From NCBI GenBank assembly GCA_943789355.1, contig CALSTU010000002.1, forward strand, positions 1 through 64,000: 64,000 nucleotides of DNA, read 5' to 3'. Below are positions 44,744-54,776 of the stretch, piece by piece. Below the pieces are notes generated by a model. That model was not told where the DNA came from and did no database searches. It was given only the letters and a program-made list of their open reading frames with translations. Made by a program: the position numbers and the translations under genes. The stretch is from UBA7430 sp002478765 (lineage in GTDB: Bacteria > Bacteroidota > Bacteroidia > Flavobacteriales > UBA7430). Within the stretch, counting starts at the first letter, position 1. Each line of letters begins with the position of its first letter.

Positions 44744-45448
44744 GTGAGTATTTTCTATTTTAAAAAATTCAGTATCAAACAAGATAAAACGGCCATGAAA
44801 GTTGGTACGGATAGTATTCTTTTGGGAGCCTGGATGAAAATGGATCATACATACAACGAGATACTCGATGTAGGAACAGGAACAGGCTTACTAGCTCTCA
44901 TGATGGCTCAAAAAAAACCAGATGCAAAAATCACCGCCATTGAGATGGATGAAGATGCTTATAAACAAGCAAAAAACAATGCCAAAGTTAGCGTTTGGAA
45001 AGATCAAATCAATGTGGTGTTGACGGATGCAAAAACCTGGGAGTCTAAAAGTAAATTTGATTTAGTGATTGCCAATCCACCCTACTTTGATAAATCAATT
45101 TTATCAAAAAATCAGAACCGACAAAAAGCCAGACATCAAGCGCATTTCTCAACAGACGACTTGTTAGAACTGTGGTATAAATATGGCAGACAGAAATCAG
45201 ACTTAGCTTGTGTCTTGCCTATAAATGAGTCACTGAAAGTCGTAGATAAAATCTCTCAAAAAGGATGTTTCATTAAAGATTATTTGATTGTTAAATCCTT
45301 TAAGAACCAACCCGGAAAAAGAGCTTTATTATTGATCAGTAAAGAGGAATCTGTTAGAACGGATTCAGAAATTTGCATTTATGCTGCTGAGGGACAGTAT
45401 TCAAAAGAGTATATTGAATTGACCAAAGACTTTTATTTACACTTTTGA
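44744..45448 (+). CDS. trmN6: tRNA1(Val) (adenine-37 N6)-methyltransferase-like
   Basis: 234 residues starting with GTG at 44744; the ATG seven bases upstream is out of frame and stops at once. SAM site ILDVGTGTGLLALMMA and catalytic NPPY (111-114) in LVIANPPYFDK, with the preceding 'QDKTAMKVGTDSILLGAW' typical of the YfiC/TrmN6 family. It methylates A37 of tRNA-Val. It sits right after a terminator, so it may have its own weak promoter or rely on readthrough. Confidence 0.88.
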   Translation: MSIFYFKKFSIKQDKTAMKVGTDSILLGAWMKMDHTYNEILDVGTGTGLLALMMAQKKPDAKITAIEMDEDAYKQAKNNAKVSVWKDQINVVLTDAKTWESKSKFDLVIANPPYFDKSILSKNQNRQKARHQAHFSTDDLLELWYKYGRQKSDLACVLPINESLKVVDKISQKGCFIKDYLIVKSFKNQPGKRALLLISKEESVRTDSEICIYAAEGQYSKEYIELTKDFYLHF

Positions 45449-46765
45449 AACATTCTGCTCGATAAATTGAATGCCGAATTGCTCCAGTTCAGCTAGTATA
45501 GGTAAATACATCTCCTTAGAAACAGGTACAGCTACCCCAACGGTCTTAATTTCTCCTTTTAGAATGCGTTTAGCAGCAATGGCAAGAGGCAAACCTACAG
45601 TCATTGACATGGCTGTTTGAATTTGATCATGACCCACCAAAACTAAGGAGGAATGTAATTCATGAATCTCACTTTCTAATTCATACGTAAATTGATGTTG
45701 CATGACAATCATATCCTTGTCACTTGCGTCCAACCTCCATTTATCTTCAAGAAGTTTTTGCAACACTTGTGCTGGAGATGATAGGCACAGCTCAATTGAT
45801 GTATCGTCAAAGAAACCAAGCCACTTTACTTTTTCAACCACCAAATTGGAAGCACCAAAATCAGATTTCAAACAATCTTCAATTGAACGATTTCCCAGCA
45901 TCAAAAATGATGTAAAAAAGGACCTATAAGTCATCGCTGAAACATTCATTTCATAAGAATCATCTGTCATACCCATTTGAACAAATAAATTCCATGCCTC
46001 AGCAAAACCGGGCCTTCTTAGTGTACCCCTTAAAAGAGTTGTCACATCCTTTAATTGATAAATTGATCTGTAAGAAATAGAATCTCTATTGGCATAAGCC
46101 TCAAAGTCACCATAATCTGGCACCCGAACAGGAGTGGTTCTTTGAAATAATTGATGGTAAGGAATGTATTTGTATTGGCCACCCTCCAAATACTTTGCAG
46201 TGCCTTGACCCGCGAGTATCACATTGTGGGGATTCCAGGTAAACTTATACTGCCAGGGGTTGGTGTCTGAATCGGGAGCTATTAAGCCTCCACAAAAAGA
46301 CTTGAAACTTTTAAGAGAACCGCCCTTGGATTTAATTTCATCAATGATTTTCATCGCGGACATATGATCAAGCCCAGGGTCTAACCCCATTTCATTGAGT
46401 AACAACACCCCCTTCTGAGTAGCTTTTTCGTGTAAGCTTCGTATTTCCTTAGAAACGTAGGAAGCTGTTACCATAGGTTTCATGAATGCCACACAATCTT
46501 TTGCAACTTTCAAGTGTAGATGGGCAGGTAGCATAGAAATTACCAGATCTGCTTTTTGAATTTCCAGAGCTCTTTGGTCGGCATCAAAAACATCAAAAAA
46601 AATAGTTTTCACACGCTCATGGTCTGCAAACTCAACAGGTAAAAAACGAAAGTCTTTATCAGCAATCGTTAGTTGAATATTTTCTTTAAAGGACAACTCA
46701 ACAAGGTACTTTATAAGCGCAGGTGTTGATCGTCCAGCTCCAATAATAAATATATTTTTTGTCAT
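45437..46765 (-). CDS. Saccharopine dehydrogenase-family protein
   Basis: 442 residues from the ATG at 46765 (MTKNIFIIGAGRSTPALIKY); a longer frame upstream has no family match. NAD-binding start GAGRS, ISMLPAHLHLKVAKDC, ASYVSKEIRSLHEKA, and LNEMGLDPGLDHMSAMKIID, all features of the saccharopine dehydrogenase C-terminal family. The reaction is lysine-alpha-aminoadipate metabolism or a related amine oxidation; the exact substrate is not certain. It converges on trmN6 with a 12-base overlap. Confidence 0.85.
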   Translation of the reverse strand: MTKNIFIIGAGRSTPALIKYLVELSFKENIQLTIADKDFRFLPVEFADHERVKTIFFDVFDADQRALEIQKADLVISMLPAHLHLKVAKDCVAFMKPMVTASYVSKEIRSLHEKATQKGVLLLNEMGLDPGLDHMSAMKIIDEIKSKGGSLKSFKSFCGGLIAPDSDTNPWQYKFTWNPHNVILAGQGTAKYLEGGQYKYIPYHQLFQRTTPVRVPDYGDFEAYANRDSISYRSIYQLKDVTTLLRGTLRRPGFAEAWNLFVQMGMTDDSYEMNVSAMTYRSFFTSFLMLGNRSIEDCLKSDFGASNLVVEKVKWLGFFDDTSIELCLSSPAQVLQKLLEDKWRLDASDKDMIVMQHQFTYELESEIHELHSSLVLVGHDQIQTAMSMTVGLPLAIAAKRILKGEIKTVGVAVPVSKEMYLPILAELEQFGIQFIEQNVSKV

Positions 46766-47065
46766 CAGTTTATCTATATCATTAAGCGAATGTAAATCAA
46801 TTTTTATAAATTTGAATATATACGTACTTTCAAATACTTGAATTTCAAAAGATCCATTAAGAGAATTATTTACATCCATTTAAATCAGTCTCGCATAAAA
46901 TCTTTTGTGTAGATTACAGATTGGTGTGAATGTTGTTTGAACTTGACGCGTTGTACTTAATGGTAATCCAAAAGTTGCGATTATAATAATTTGAACCTCT
47001 AGTCCCTCAAACCCTTTCAGGTAGTGAACTTATTGTACTGGAAATGATTAACTAAAAATTTAATA

Positions 47066-48679
47066 ATGAACATCGAACTAGGGAAAAAATCATCAAAACA
47101 ATCTGCATCTGATTACGGTATAGAAAATGCTACCGTTCACTGGAACTTAGATGCTGACACATTAGCTGAAATATCCGTAAAACAAAAAATGGGTGTTTAC
47201 TCCAACACAGGTGCATTGGCAGTAGATACTGGAGAGTTTACCGGGAGGTCGCCAAAAGATCGGTTTATCGTTGAAGATTCTATCACAAAAAAATACGTGT
47301 GGTGGGGAGACATCAACATCCCATTTGATTCTGATAAATTTCATCAACTATACACCAAGGTAATCCATTATTTCTCAAACAAAGAAATCTACGCTAAGAA
47401 TGCCATAGCTTGTGCGTCCGACAAACATAAATTAGCACTAACCGTGGTCAGCGAATATCCTTGGTCAAGCCTTTTTACGCACAATATGTTTTTAAGGCCG
47501 TCTGCCACAGAAATTGATACATTCAAATCAGAATGGACCGTTGTAAATGCGCCAGGATTTAAGGCAGACCCAGAAGTAGATGGAACTCGCAAACACAATT
47601 TCGCCATCATCAACTTTTCTGAAAAAATAATTTTAATAGGTGGTACAGGCTATACCGGTGAAATTAAGAAGGGTATTTTCTCTGCTCTAAATTTTATTCT
47701 GCCCTACGAAAAGAATATACTATCCATGCACTGTTCTTCAAATGTTGGGGAAAATGGAGATACTGCATTATTTTTTGGTCTATCAGGAACGGGGAAAACT
47801 ACTTTATCTACAGATCCAAATAGAAATCTTATTGGGGACGATGAACACGGATGGTCAAAAAATGAAGTCTTCAATTTTGAAGGAGGGTGTTACGCAAAAT
47901 GTATTGATCTTTTCGAAGAAAAAGAACCGGACATATTCCACGCTATTAAAAAGGGTGCCATGCTTGAGAATATTACGTTCAACGAAGGTACAAATGTGCC
48001 TGACTATACTTCAGATGCCAAAACCCAAAATACACGTGTTAGTTACCCCATAAATTACATTAAAAACATTCAAAATCCTTCTACAGGGCCTGAACCAAAA
48101 AACATTTTTTTTCTAACCTGCGATGCTTTTGGAGTGCTCCCTCCGATCTCCAAACTAACAACAGGCCAAGCCATGTATCACTTTATTTCTGGATATACAG
48201 CCAAAGTAGCCGGGACAGAGGAAGGGATTACCGAACCTAAAACAACATTTTCTGCTTGTTTTGGCGCGCCTTTCATGCCCTTGCATCCAATTATATATGC
48301 AGAAATGCTGGGTAAAAAGATGGCAGCAAGCGAAGTGAATGTATGGTTGGTTAATACCGGGTGGTCTGGAGGTGGATATGGTGTAGGATCTCGAATAAAA
48401 CTAAAACATACTCGTTCAATGATAAGCGCAGCATTGGAGGGAGATCTAGACAATGTAGACTATCAAAATCACCCCATTTTTGGTCTGCATATGCCGCAAA
48501 ATTGTCCAAATATTCCTACTGACATACTCAATCCAAGAAACACCTGGAGTGACAAAGTTGCCTATGACGCAAAGGCAAATGACCTAGCTAAAGAATTTAG
48601 AGTTAATTTCGAACCCTTTAACAGTGATGCTAACGAAAAGATTCTTGAGGCTGCTCCAAAAGTAATTGTAGAAGGTTGA
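47066..48679 (+). CDS. pckA: Phosphoenolpyruvate carboxykinase (ATP)
   Basis: 537 residues. P-loop GLSGTGKTTLSTD (238-250), metal/kinase-2 motif GDDEHGW (257-263) and substrate site FTGRSPKDRF near residue 58. It converts oxaloacetate to PEP in gluconeogenesis, or runs in reverse. Full length, and preceded by 300 bases shared with the divergent saccharopine-type gene. Confidence 0.97.
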   Translation: MNIELGKKSSKQSASDYGIENATVHWNLDADTLAEISVKQKMGVYSNTGALAVDTGEFTGRSPKDRFIVEDSITKKYVWWGDINIPFDSDKFHQLYTKVIHYFSNKEIYAKNAIACASDKHKLALTVVSEYPWSSLFTHNMFLRPSATEIDTFKSEWTVVNAPGFKADPEVDGTRKHNFAIINFSEKIILIGGTGYTGEIKKGIFSALNFILPYEKNILSMHCSSNVGENGDTALFFGLSGTGKTTLSTDPNRNLIGDDEHGWSKNEVFNFEGGCYAKCIDLFEEKEPDIFHAIKKGAMLENITFNEGTNVPDYTSDAKTQNTRVSYPINYIKNIQNPSTGPEPKNIFFLTCDAFGVLPPISKLTTGQAMYHFISGYTAKVAGTEEGITEPKTTFSACFGAPFMPLHPIIYAEMLGKKMAASEVNVWLVNTGWSGGGYGVGSRIKLKHTRSMISAALEGDLDNVDYQNHPIFGLHMPQNCPNIPTDILNPRNTWSDKVAYDAKANDLAKEFRVNFEPFNSDANEKILEAAPKVIVEG

Positions 48680-48735
48680 AGCATTTTTATAATTGAATAC
48701 GCGTCTATTGATTTGCATTTTTATACTTTCGTTTC

Positions 48736-49434
48736 ATGCAACTATTCTATTGTCCAGAAGTTATAAATGGTACTCTATATCTGAATCCAGATGAGAGCAG
48801 ACATTGTTTTAAAGTACTTCGGAAGAAGCTTGGTGATGTAATCCATCTCATTGATGGTGAAGGAAACTTTTATGAAGTAAGAATCAATATGGCTTCTCAA
48901 AAAAGGATCTCCTTTGAAATTATAAAATCTTGGCCTGAAGAAAAACGTCCTTATGAGCTACATATAGCAATCGCTCCACCGAAAAATATAGACCGATTTG
49001 AATGGTTTTTAGAAAAGGTAACCGAAATCGGTATTGATGAAATTACACCCGTGTTTTGCGATCATTCGGAACGGAAAACCATCAAGAAAGAACGACTTTT
49101 CAAAATACTACTTTCAGCTACGAAACAATCTCTAAAGGCAAAATTGCCTGTTTTAAATGCCCCCATTTCATTTCGAAATTTCATTCTAAAAAACCAATCG
49201 ACGTCGTGCTATATTGCTCATTGTGAAAATCAAAATAAAGAAAGTTTAAAAAATTTACCATCTTCAAATACAACCATACTTATAGGTCCTGAGGGAGATT
49301 TTAGTACTAATGAAATAAGCTTAGCTTTGAAGAATGAGTTTACACCAATTCATCTGGGGAATTCTCGCCTAAGAACAGAAACAGCAGGTGTCGTTGCCTG
49401 TCATACCGTAGCTTTACAAAATGAAAAAATTTAA
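48736..49434 (+). CDS. rsmE: 16S rRNA (uracil-1498 N3)-methyltransferase
   Basis: 232 residues. N-terminal PUA-like part (ESRHCFKVLRKKLGDVIHLIDG) and SPOUT knot motifs (DEITPVFCDHSERKTIKKER, TILIGPEGDFSTNEI, HLGNSRLRTETAGV). It modifies the ribosome's small subunit. The next gene starts 14 bases before its end, so they are coupled. Confidence 0.93.
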   Translation: MQLFYCPEVINGTLYLNPDESRHCFKVLRKKLGDVIHLIDGEGNFYEVRINMASQKRISFEIIKSWPEEKRPYELHIAIAPPKNIDRFEWFLEKVTEIGIDEITPVFCDHSERKTIKKERLFKILLSATKQSLKAKLPVLNAPISFRNFILKNQSTSCYIAHCENQNKESLKNLPSSNTTILIGPEGDFSTNEISLALKNEFTPIHLGNSRLRTETAGVVACHTVALQNEKI

Positions 49435-50074
49435 GTATTTATTCTTGATTTTAGTGCCCATAATTATGGGTTTTAATAGTTACAGTTATAAAGTAGGCGT
49501 TTTGAAATACAATGGCGGAGGCGATTGGTATTCAAACCCAACTTCAATGACCAATTTAATTACTTTTTGTTCAAAGGAATTAAACATGAACATCCACCCT
49601 AACTATGATGTGGTTGATGTGTCCAGTTCGGAATTGTTTCGTTATCCATTCATTCACATGACGGGACATGGTAATGTCGTTTTTTCAGATGTTGAAACAG
49701 AGAATCTTAGAACCTATCTAATTGGTGGCGGATTTTTACATATCGACGACAACTATGGCATGGACCCCTACATCCGACCTGAAATGAAAAAAGTATTTCC
49801 AGAGCTTGATTTCATAGAATTGCCATTCAGTCATCCAATATATCACCAAAACACAAACTTCGATACTGGGTTGCCAAAAATTCACGAACACGACGGCCAA
49901 CCTGCGCGTGGTTTTGGATTGATCTATGAGGCTCGCCTCGTATGTTTTTATACCTTTGAATCGGATCTGGGAGACGGCTGGGAAGACTACGAAGTTCATA
50001 AAGACAGTCGTCAGATACGCCGTTTGGCTTTAAAAATGGGTGGAAACATTCTACAATATGCATTAATGAACTAA
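49421..50074 (+). CDS. DUF4159 protein, exported
   Basis: 217 residues with an N-terminal hydrophobic signal (MKKFKYLFLILVPIIMGFNS). The domain has VGVLKYNGGGDWYSNPTSMTN, FIHMTGHGNVVFSD, GGGFLHIDDNYGMDPYIRP and a late GWEDYEVH. DUF4159 is of unknown biochemical function; the aspartate/histidine-rich loops resemble those of class-I glutamine-amidotransferase-like folds, but no catalytic role is shown. It is coupled to rsmE, and the pair is followed by two further small envelope genes. Confidence 0.85.
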   Translation: MKKFKYLFLILVPIIMGFNSYSYKVGVLKYNGGGDWYSNPTSMTNLITFCSKELNMNIHPNYDVVDVSSSELFRYPFIHMTGHGNVVFSDVETENLRTYLIGGGFLHIDDNYGMDPYIRPEMKKVFPELDFIELPFSHPIYHQNTNFDTGLPKIHEHDGQPARGFGLIYEARLVCFYTFESDLGDGWEDYEVHKDSRQIRRLALKMGGNILQYALMN

Positions 50075-50085
50075 CAAACCATAAC

Positions 50086-50652
50086 ATGAAAAAAATATTC
50101 TTAACCTTACTTTGTACTTCTTTGTACTTGAATTCCTTTGCACAAATTCAATACTCAGATGACGATAACCTATCATATCCTCAGGTAAAAAATCTTTCTG
50201 GACCAAGAGTGGGTATAACCTTCGTTACAACGGGTCAATTGACTCGAGATCTAAAAAGTGAATTGGGTCTAAACTCACAATTTATTTCACAATTTGGATA
50301 CCAATTTGAGAAGCAAGTCATGGGAGATGATAAAATTGCTGGGCTGGTTGAAGGAATCGCATTTATTGGCGGTTTGGAGTACGGTCTTTTCCTTCCAAGC
50401 ATAAGCGGTCTGTTTGGAGCTCGATTCAGTTCGGGTTATGAATTTGCGGTCGGTCCGAACATTTCTCTCTCCGGAGCCACTTTAGTACTTGGCGCTGGAA
50501 GAACTTTAGACTTAGGGAACCTTTACATCCCTATAAACATTGCTTGGGTACCATCCGTAAAGAAAGAAAAAACCAGGGCGGGGCAAACTGAAACCTACAA
50601 CACGGGTCATCGATTTACATTAACGATTGGTTTTAACTTTAATAAGCGGTAG
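50086..50652 (+). CDS. Putative outer-membrane beta-barrel protein
   Basis: 188 residues with a signal peptide (MKKIFLTLLCTSLYLNSFAQ). The rest alternates polar and hydrophobic residues with glycine-rich turns (GPRVGITFVTTGQLT, EGIAFIGGLEYGLFLP, GPNISLSGATLVLGAGRTL) and ends HRFTLTIGFNFNKR, the C-terminal aromatic strand expected of an outer-membrane barrel. No specific family recognised. It starts 11 bases after the DUF4159 gene. Confidence 0.65.
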   Translation: MKKIFLTLLCTSLYLNSFAQIQYSDDDNLSYPQVKNLSGPRVGITFVTTGQLTRDLKSELGLNSQFISQFGYQFEKQVMGDDKIAGLVEGIAFIGGLEYGLFLPSISGLFGARFSSGYEFAVGPNISLSGATLVLGAGRTLDLGNLYIPINIAWVPSVKKEKTRAGQTETYNTGHRFTLTIGFNFNKR

Positions 50653-51063
50653 ATGAAAATATTATTACTGATTGTATGCCTTACATCTTTTGGTCTTAGT
50701 GCTCAAATACAAAAAAATAATCAACAATTTAATGATTACAAATACACAAAGGACTTCGATCAGGGTGTATTAGACGCCAAAAGACATTTTAATGGAACAA
50801 GAGATTTTGTTATCGGGTTTGTAAGCTTTCCTGCTTACTATGTACCCGCAGTAATATGTTATGCTACACCTCCAAAAGACAGACGTTTCATAAACCTTCA
50901 AAATCCTAACAACGATTACTTGTTCTCAAATTCTGATTATTACCAAGGCTATCGATACGGTGCAACAAAAAAGAAAAGAAAACGATTGATGGAAGGTTCA
51001 GTAACATCGGTAGGAATTGGTGCGACTTTAATAATTTTTGCCCTATCCAGCCTGGCCATATAG
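50653..51063 (+). CDS. Small exported protein with a C-terminal membrane helix
   Basis: 136 residues: signal peptide (MKILLLIVCLTSFGLSAQ), a soluble middle with 'FVIGFVSFPAYYVPAVICYATPP' (membrane-like; split FVSFPAYYVPAVICYA), a basic patch TKKKRKRLMEG, and a final helix VTSVGIGATLIIFALSSLAI. Its ATG follows the previous stop directly, so it is cotranscribed. Not recognised; probably an envelope protein. Confidence 0.6.
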   Translation: MKILLLIVCLTSFGLSAQIQKNNQQFNDYKYTKDFDQGVLDAKRHFNGTRDFVIGFVSFPAYYVPAVICYATPPKDRRFINLQNPNNDYLFSNSDYYQGYRYGATKKKRKRLMEGSVTSVGIGATLIIFALSSLAI

Positions 51064-51076
51064 ATAAGAATTAAGC

Positions 51077-52255
51077 ATGGATGTGAAGCATAAAGACGTG
51101 CAAGACTTTATCAATCAGCACCTGCATTGCACAGCTGCTGAAATAATGTTACATGCTTCAAAATTCCCAGAGTGGGATATGAAAGTAGTTGCACAACAAT
51201 TGGTTGGGAAACAGTTGGCGAAAAGTAAACTACCTCGTTGGTTTGTTAATGATAAAATCCTATACCCCATTCGTTTGTCGATGGAACAATGCTCCTCAGA
51301 AGCCACAGCAGCATACAAAAACCAAATCCTAGCAGGTGGGCAAGGAATCGATGTAACAGGAGGTTTTGGAGTAGATACTTATTTTCTTGCATTAAAGGCA
51401 AAGTCTGTTATTTACTGTGAACAGAACAAAGACTTAGCAGAAATAGTTAAACACAACCTGGATGTACTCGGGCAGGAAAATCATTCAGTTTTTTCAGGGG
51501 ATGGCGTAAAACATCTTGATCAATGTGAAGGATTGGACTGGGTTTTCATTGATCCAGCGCGTCGAAGTAAAAATCAAAGAGTCTTTCGATTGCAAGACTG
51601 TGATCCAAATGTCATCAATATTCAGGATAAACTGTTTGAAAAAGCATGTCAAATACTCATCAAAACCGCCCCCCTATTAGACATAAAACAGACATTAATC
51701 GATTTAAGATATGTGAAAGAGGTACATGTCGTTTCGGTAAACAATGAATGTAAAGAAGTACTCTATCTGTTAGAGAAAAATTTTGTCGGTGAAGTTAAAA
51801 TCCATTGTGTGAATATCACAAAGGGCAATCAAGAGACGTTTTGTTTTACCGGAACCGAGGAGAAAGCTACTCAAACACACCTTTCAAATCCTCAAAACTA
51901 CATATACGAAGCAAATTCCAGCATCATGAAAGCTGGAGCATTTAAGTCTATAGCAGCTCGATATGGACTGAGTAAACTACACCAAAATACGCACCTTTAC
52001 ACTTCAGATAAATGGGTTGCTAATTTCCCTGGAAGAAGCTTTAAACTCCTAGATGTTCTAAGCCCTAACCGAAAAGTACTCACGAAACTGAAGATTCAAA
52101 AAGCAAATCTTTCCTGCCGGAATTACCTCCAAAAAGTCGATGTTTTAAAAAAGAAACTAAAATTAAAGGACGGTGGAGACAATTACATATTTGCTACAAC
52201 CCTAAGTGATGGAAAACCAAAACTGTTGTGGTGTAAAAAAGTGCAGGCAAAATAA
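51077..52255 (+). CDS. THUMP-like SAM-dependent methyltransferase
   Basis: 392 residues. A class I SAM site begins QGIDVTGGFGVDTYFLA, with YCEQNKDLA and LDWVFIDPARRS in place of NPPY. The N-terminal helical part and the C-terminal half (GRSFKLLDVLSPNRKVLTKL, LSCRNYLQ) match the THUMP-like family of uncharacterised RNA methyltransferases found in Bacteroidota. The target base is unknown. It starts 13 bases after the previous gene. Confidence 0.8.
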   Translation: MDVKHKDVQDFINQHLHCTAAEIMLHASKFPEWDMKVVAQQLVGKQLAKSKLPRWFVNDKILYPIRLSMEQCSSEATAAYKNQILAGGQGIDVTGGFGVDTYFLALKAKSVIYCEQNKDLAEIVKHNLDVLGQENHSVFSGDGVKHLDQCEGLDWVFIDPARRSKNQRVFRLQDCDPNVINIQDKLFEKACQILIKTAPLLDIKQTLIDLRYVKEVHVVSVNNECKEVLYLLEKNFVGEVKIHCVNITKGNQETFCFTGTEEKATQTHLSNPQNYIYEANSSIMKAGAFKSIAARYGLSKLHQNTHLYTSDKWVANFPGRSFKLLDVLSPNRKVLTKLKIQKANLSCRNYLQKVDVLKKKLKLKDGGDNYIFATTLSDGKPKLLWCKKVQAK

Positions 52256-52268
52256 AAACTATGTGTTC

Positions 52269-53861
52269 TTAATTCGAACCAGACAACGCTTTGTTGTAAT
52301 TGTCAATAGCAACGAAATAGTCAGGATCTTCCAACACATTTACATCACAAATCTTCTCTGCCTTTTTAATGAGTGCTACACAATCAGGGCTTAAATGTCG
52401 TAGATGAATCATTTTACCCTGATTCTGGTAGCGTTCGGCCATCTTATTGATCGCTTCAATTGCTGACTGATCCGTTATTTTTGACTCTTTGAAGTCAATA
52501 ATGACCTCCTTTGGATCTTCAAAAATTGTAAATTTAGAGTTAAACAACTCGACAGACCCAAAGAATAGAGGTCCAAATATCTCGTAGTGTTTTATGCCAT
52601 GATCATCGATGAATTTGCGAGCACGAATACGAAGCGCATTTTCCCAAGCGAAGACCAAGGAAGAAACAATAACTCCAGCGAAAACAGCTATCGCTAAATC
52701 AAAGATTACCGTCATTACCGTAACCAAAACAATCACGATGATATCCGGCAACGGTATTTTGTTCCAAACTTTAAAGGTGTTCCATGCGAAAGTACCGATT
52801 ACAACCATAAACATCACACCTACCAATGCAGCGATAGGAACCATTTCAATGTAAGTTGATGCGAATAAAATAAAACATAACAGAGCCAACGCAGCAACAA
52901 TACCTGAAAGTCTTCCTCGACCACCGGACTTGATGTTAATAATACTTTGACCAATCATCGCACATCCGCCCATACCACCAAAGAAACCATTAACAATATT
53001 AGCCGCACCTTGAGCAACACACTCTTTATTACCATTTCCGTGAGATTCAGTCAATTCATCAATTAGGTTTAGAGTCATCAAGGATTCAATCAATCCAATG
53101 GCAGCTAAAATCAATGCATATGGGGTAATGAATTTTAGAGTTTCAAAAGACAAGTTAATCAAAGGTACTTGGAAAGTAGGTAACCCTGCCTTGATGCCTT
53201 CACCACCACCAGCAACAATAAATGACTTAACCGTTTCTGTATTCACATCTCCAAAAACAACAATGAGAGAAACCGTAATGATTGCAATCAATGCAGCAGG
53301 TAGCTTTTTTGTTAATTTTGGAAGAAACACCATAATTGCCATGGTTAAACCTACTAAACCTAACATGGTGTACATAGCAGAACCCTCAAGCCATTGACCG
53401 TTCGTTTTAAACATACCCAATTGTGAAATGAAAATTACAATTGCTAATCCATTTACAAACCCCATCATCACAGAGTGTGGTATCAGACGTACAAACTTCC
53501 CCATTTTGAAAAAACCTGCCAGCGATTGCAGTAGTCCAGCTAATATTAGCGTAGCAAACAAATATTGGAGCCCCATCATGGAGCCTTCGACCCCCATTGC
53601 ATTCCCTTCTTTAATCAAGTGAACCATAACCACAGCTAAAGCTCCTGTAGCTCCTGAAATCATTCCTGGTCTACCACCAAAAATAGCAGTAATCAATCCC
53701 ATCATGAAAGCACCATACAAACCTACAACAGGAGAAACACCTGCGACGAAAGCAAAAGCAACAGCCTCAGGAACTAAAGCCAAAGCCACCGTTAATCCAG
53801 ACAAAACATCGTCTTTGATACTTCCTTGCGTCTTTGATACAAATTCAAACGTAGATTTCAT
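52269..53861 (-). CDS. SulP-family anion transporter with STAS domain
   Basis: 530 residues: ten or more membrane helices in the SulP fold (SGLTVALALVPEAVAFAFVA at the start, VNGFFGGMGGCAMIGQSI later) and a C-terminal STAS domain (VIIDFKESKITDQSAIEAIN). SulP proteins carry sulfate, bicarbonate or dicarboxylates; in marine bacteria bicarbonate uptake is common, but the substrate is not decided by sequence. Convergent with the methyltransferase gene (13 bases apart). Confidence 0.9.
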   Translation of the reverse strand: MKSTFEFVSKTQGSIKDDVLSGLTVALALVPEAVAFAFVAGVSPVVGLYGAFMMGLITAIFGGRPGMISGATGALAVVMVHLIKEGNAMGVEGSMMGLQYLFATLILAGLLQSLAGFFKMGKFVRLIPHSVMMGFVNGLAIVIFISQLGMFKTNGQWLEGSAMYTMLGLVGLTMAIMVFLPKLTKKLPAALIAIITVSLIVVFGDVNTETVKSFIVAGGGEGIKAGLPTFQVPLINLSFETLKFITPYALILAAIGLIESLMTLNLIDELTESHGNGNKECVAQGAANIVNGFFGGMGGCAMIGQSIINIKSGGRGRLSGIVAALALLCFILFASTYIEMVPIAALVGVMFMVVIGTFAWNTFKVWNKIPLPDIIVIVLVTVMTVIFDLAIAVFAGVIVSSLVFAWENALRIRARKFIDDHGIKHYEIFGPLFFGSVELFNSKFTIFEDPKEVIIDFKESKITDQSAIEAINKMAERYQNQGKMIHLRHLSPDCVALIKKAEKICDVNVLEDPDYFVAIDNYNKALSGSN

Positions 53862-53892
53862 AGTTTATCATTTATGAGTATATACAAGCTCG

Positions 53893-53922
53893 CGAAGGTA
53901 AGGACATTATTAAGAGTACAAA
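53893..53922 (-). promoter_or_regulatory. Promoter candidate of the SulP gene
   Basis: On the reverse strand TTTG (53919-53922), 18 bases, TACCTTCG (53893-53900). One mismatch to TAnnTTTG. It is about 32 bases before the ATG. Confidence 0.4.
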
Positions 53923-54021
53923 AAGAATTCTTTATTGAAACGAAACACGGGTAAAATCAAATCGATTTCTTATTTTTGAGTGGATTGCATGTCAAATAAA
54001 TGAATTATTAAAATCACTGTA

Positions 54022-54519
54022 ATGACAAAATCAAAGATTTTAAACAAGAAGCAAATCCAACAGAAATTAACTCGGATGGCTTGGCAAATTTATGAAGCAA
54101 ATTATCAAGAATCTGAAATAACTATTGCTGGTATCAAAGGGAATGGCTTTGTTATTGCTGAACGTCTTGCTAAAATCATTTCAGACATTTCTGAAATAGA
54201 AATACACTTGACTGAAATTAAAATTAATAAAAAGTCTCCTCTAGATTCTCCCATAAAATTGAGTCCTGAGAATGTAAATTATACCGATCAAGTTGTTATT
54301 CTTGTTGATGATGTTCTCAATTCGGGGAAAACCATGATCTATGGGGTTAAGCATTTCTTAGACATTCCTGTGAAAAAAATATATACCACAGCCCTTGTGG
54401 ACAGGAAGCACCACAGATTCCCAATTCGTACAGATTATTCAGGTTTGATTCTTTCTACATCAATTAAAGATCATGTAGCGGTTGAACTCGGTGATAATGA
54501 AGGGGCTTATTTAGAATAA
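54022..54519 (+). CDS. Type I phosphoribosyltransferase, PyrR-like
   Basis: 165 residues with the PRPP-binding motif VVILVDDVLNSGKTMIYG and an upstream hydrophobic strand ITIAGIKGNGFVIAERLA, like PyrR and uracil/hypoxanthine phosphoribosyltransferases. It would attach ribose phosphate to a base or act as a regulator of pyrimidine genes. No pyr genes adjoin it. Upstream a TATTTTTG (53971-53978) lacks a TTG at the right spacing. Confidence 0.8.
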   Translation: MTKSKILNKKQIQQKLTRMAWQIYEANYQESEITIAGIKGNGFVIAERLAKIISDISEIEIHLTEIKINKKSPLDSPIKLSPENVNYTDQVVILVDDVLNSGKTMIYGVKHFLDIPVKKIYTTALVDRKHHRFPIRTDYSGLILSTSIKDHVAVELGDNEGAYLE

Positions 54520-54554
54520 ATCTCACCTTCTGAGATGAGTTCAAATGAAAAAAA

Positions 54555-54581
54555 GGCCCCCGTACTGGCGTAACGAGGACC
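54555..54581 (-). terminator. Hairpin stable only as reverse-strand RNA
   Basis: Reverse strand GGTCCTCGT, a 9-base loop, ACGGGGGCC, then TTTTTTTC. The nine-base stem uses G-T pairs in place of the two C-A mismatches it would have on the + strand, so it can act as a terminator only for reverse-strand transcripts. The only gene upstream on that strand (the helicase) has its own terminator 200 bases earlier. Confidence 0.5.
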
Positions 54582-54776
54582 CTAATCAAAACAACTTAAT
54601 TATGAATATTAATTCAGTACATATAAGAATATGATATTGTACATTGTTTGCAAGTACGCAAATAACAAAACTTCACGCAATAGGTGAAATCTCTCATTTA
54701 CAGATAGGTAATGACACCTATGCATCCAACTGGGAAACACCTATTCTCAATTACTTGTATTGTCTTTCAAAAAAAA

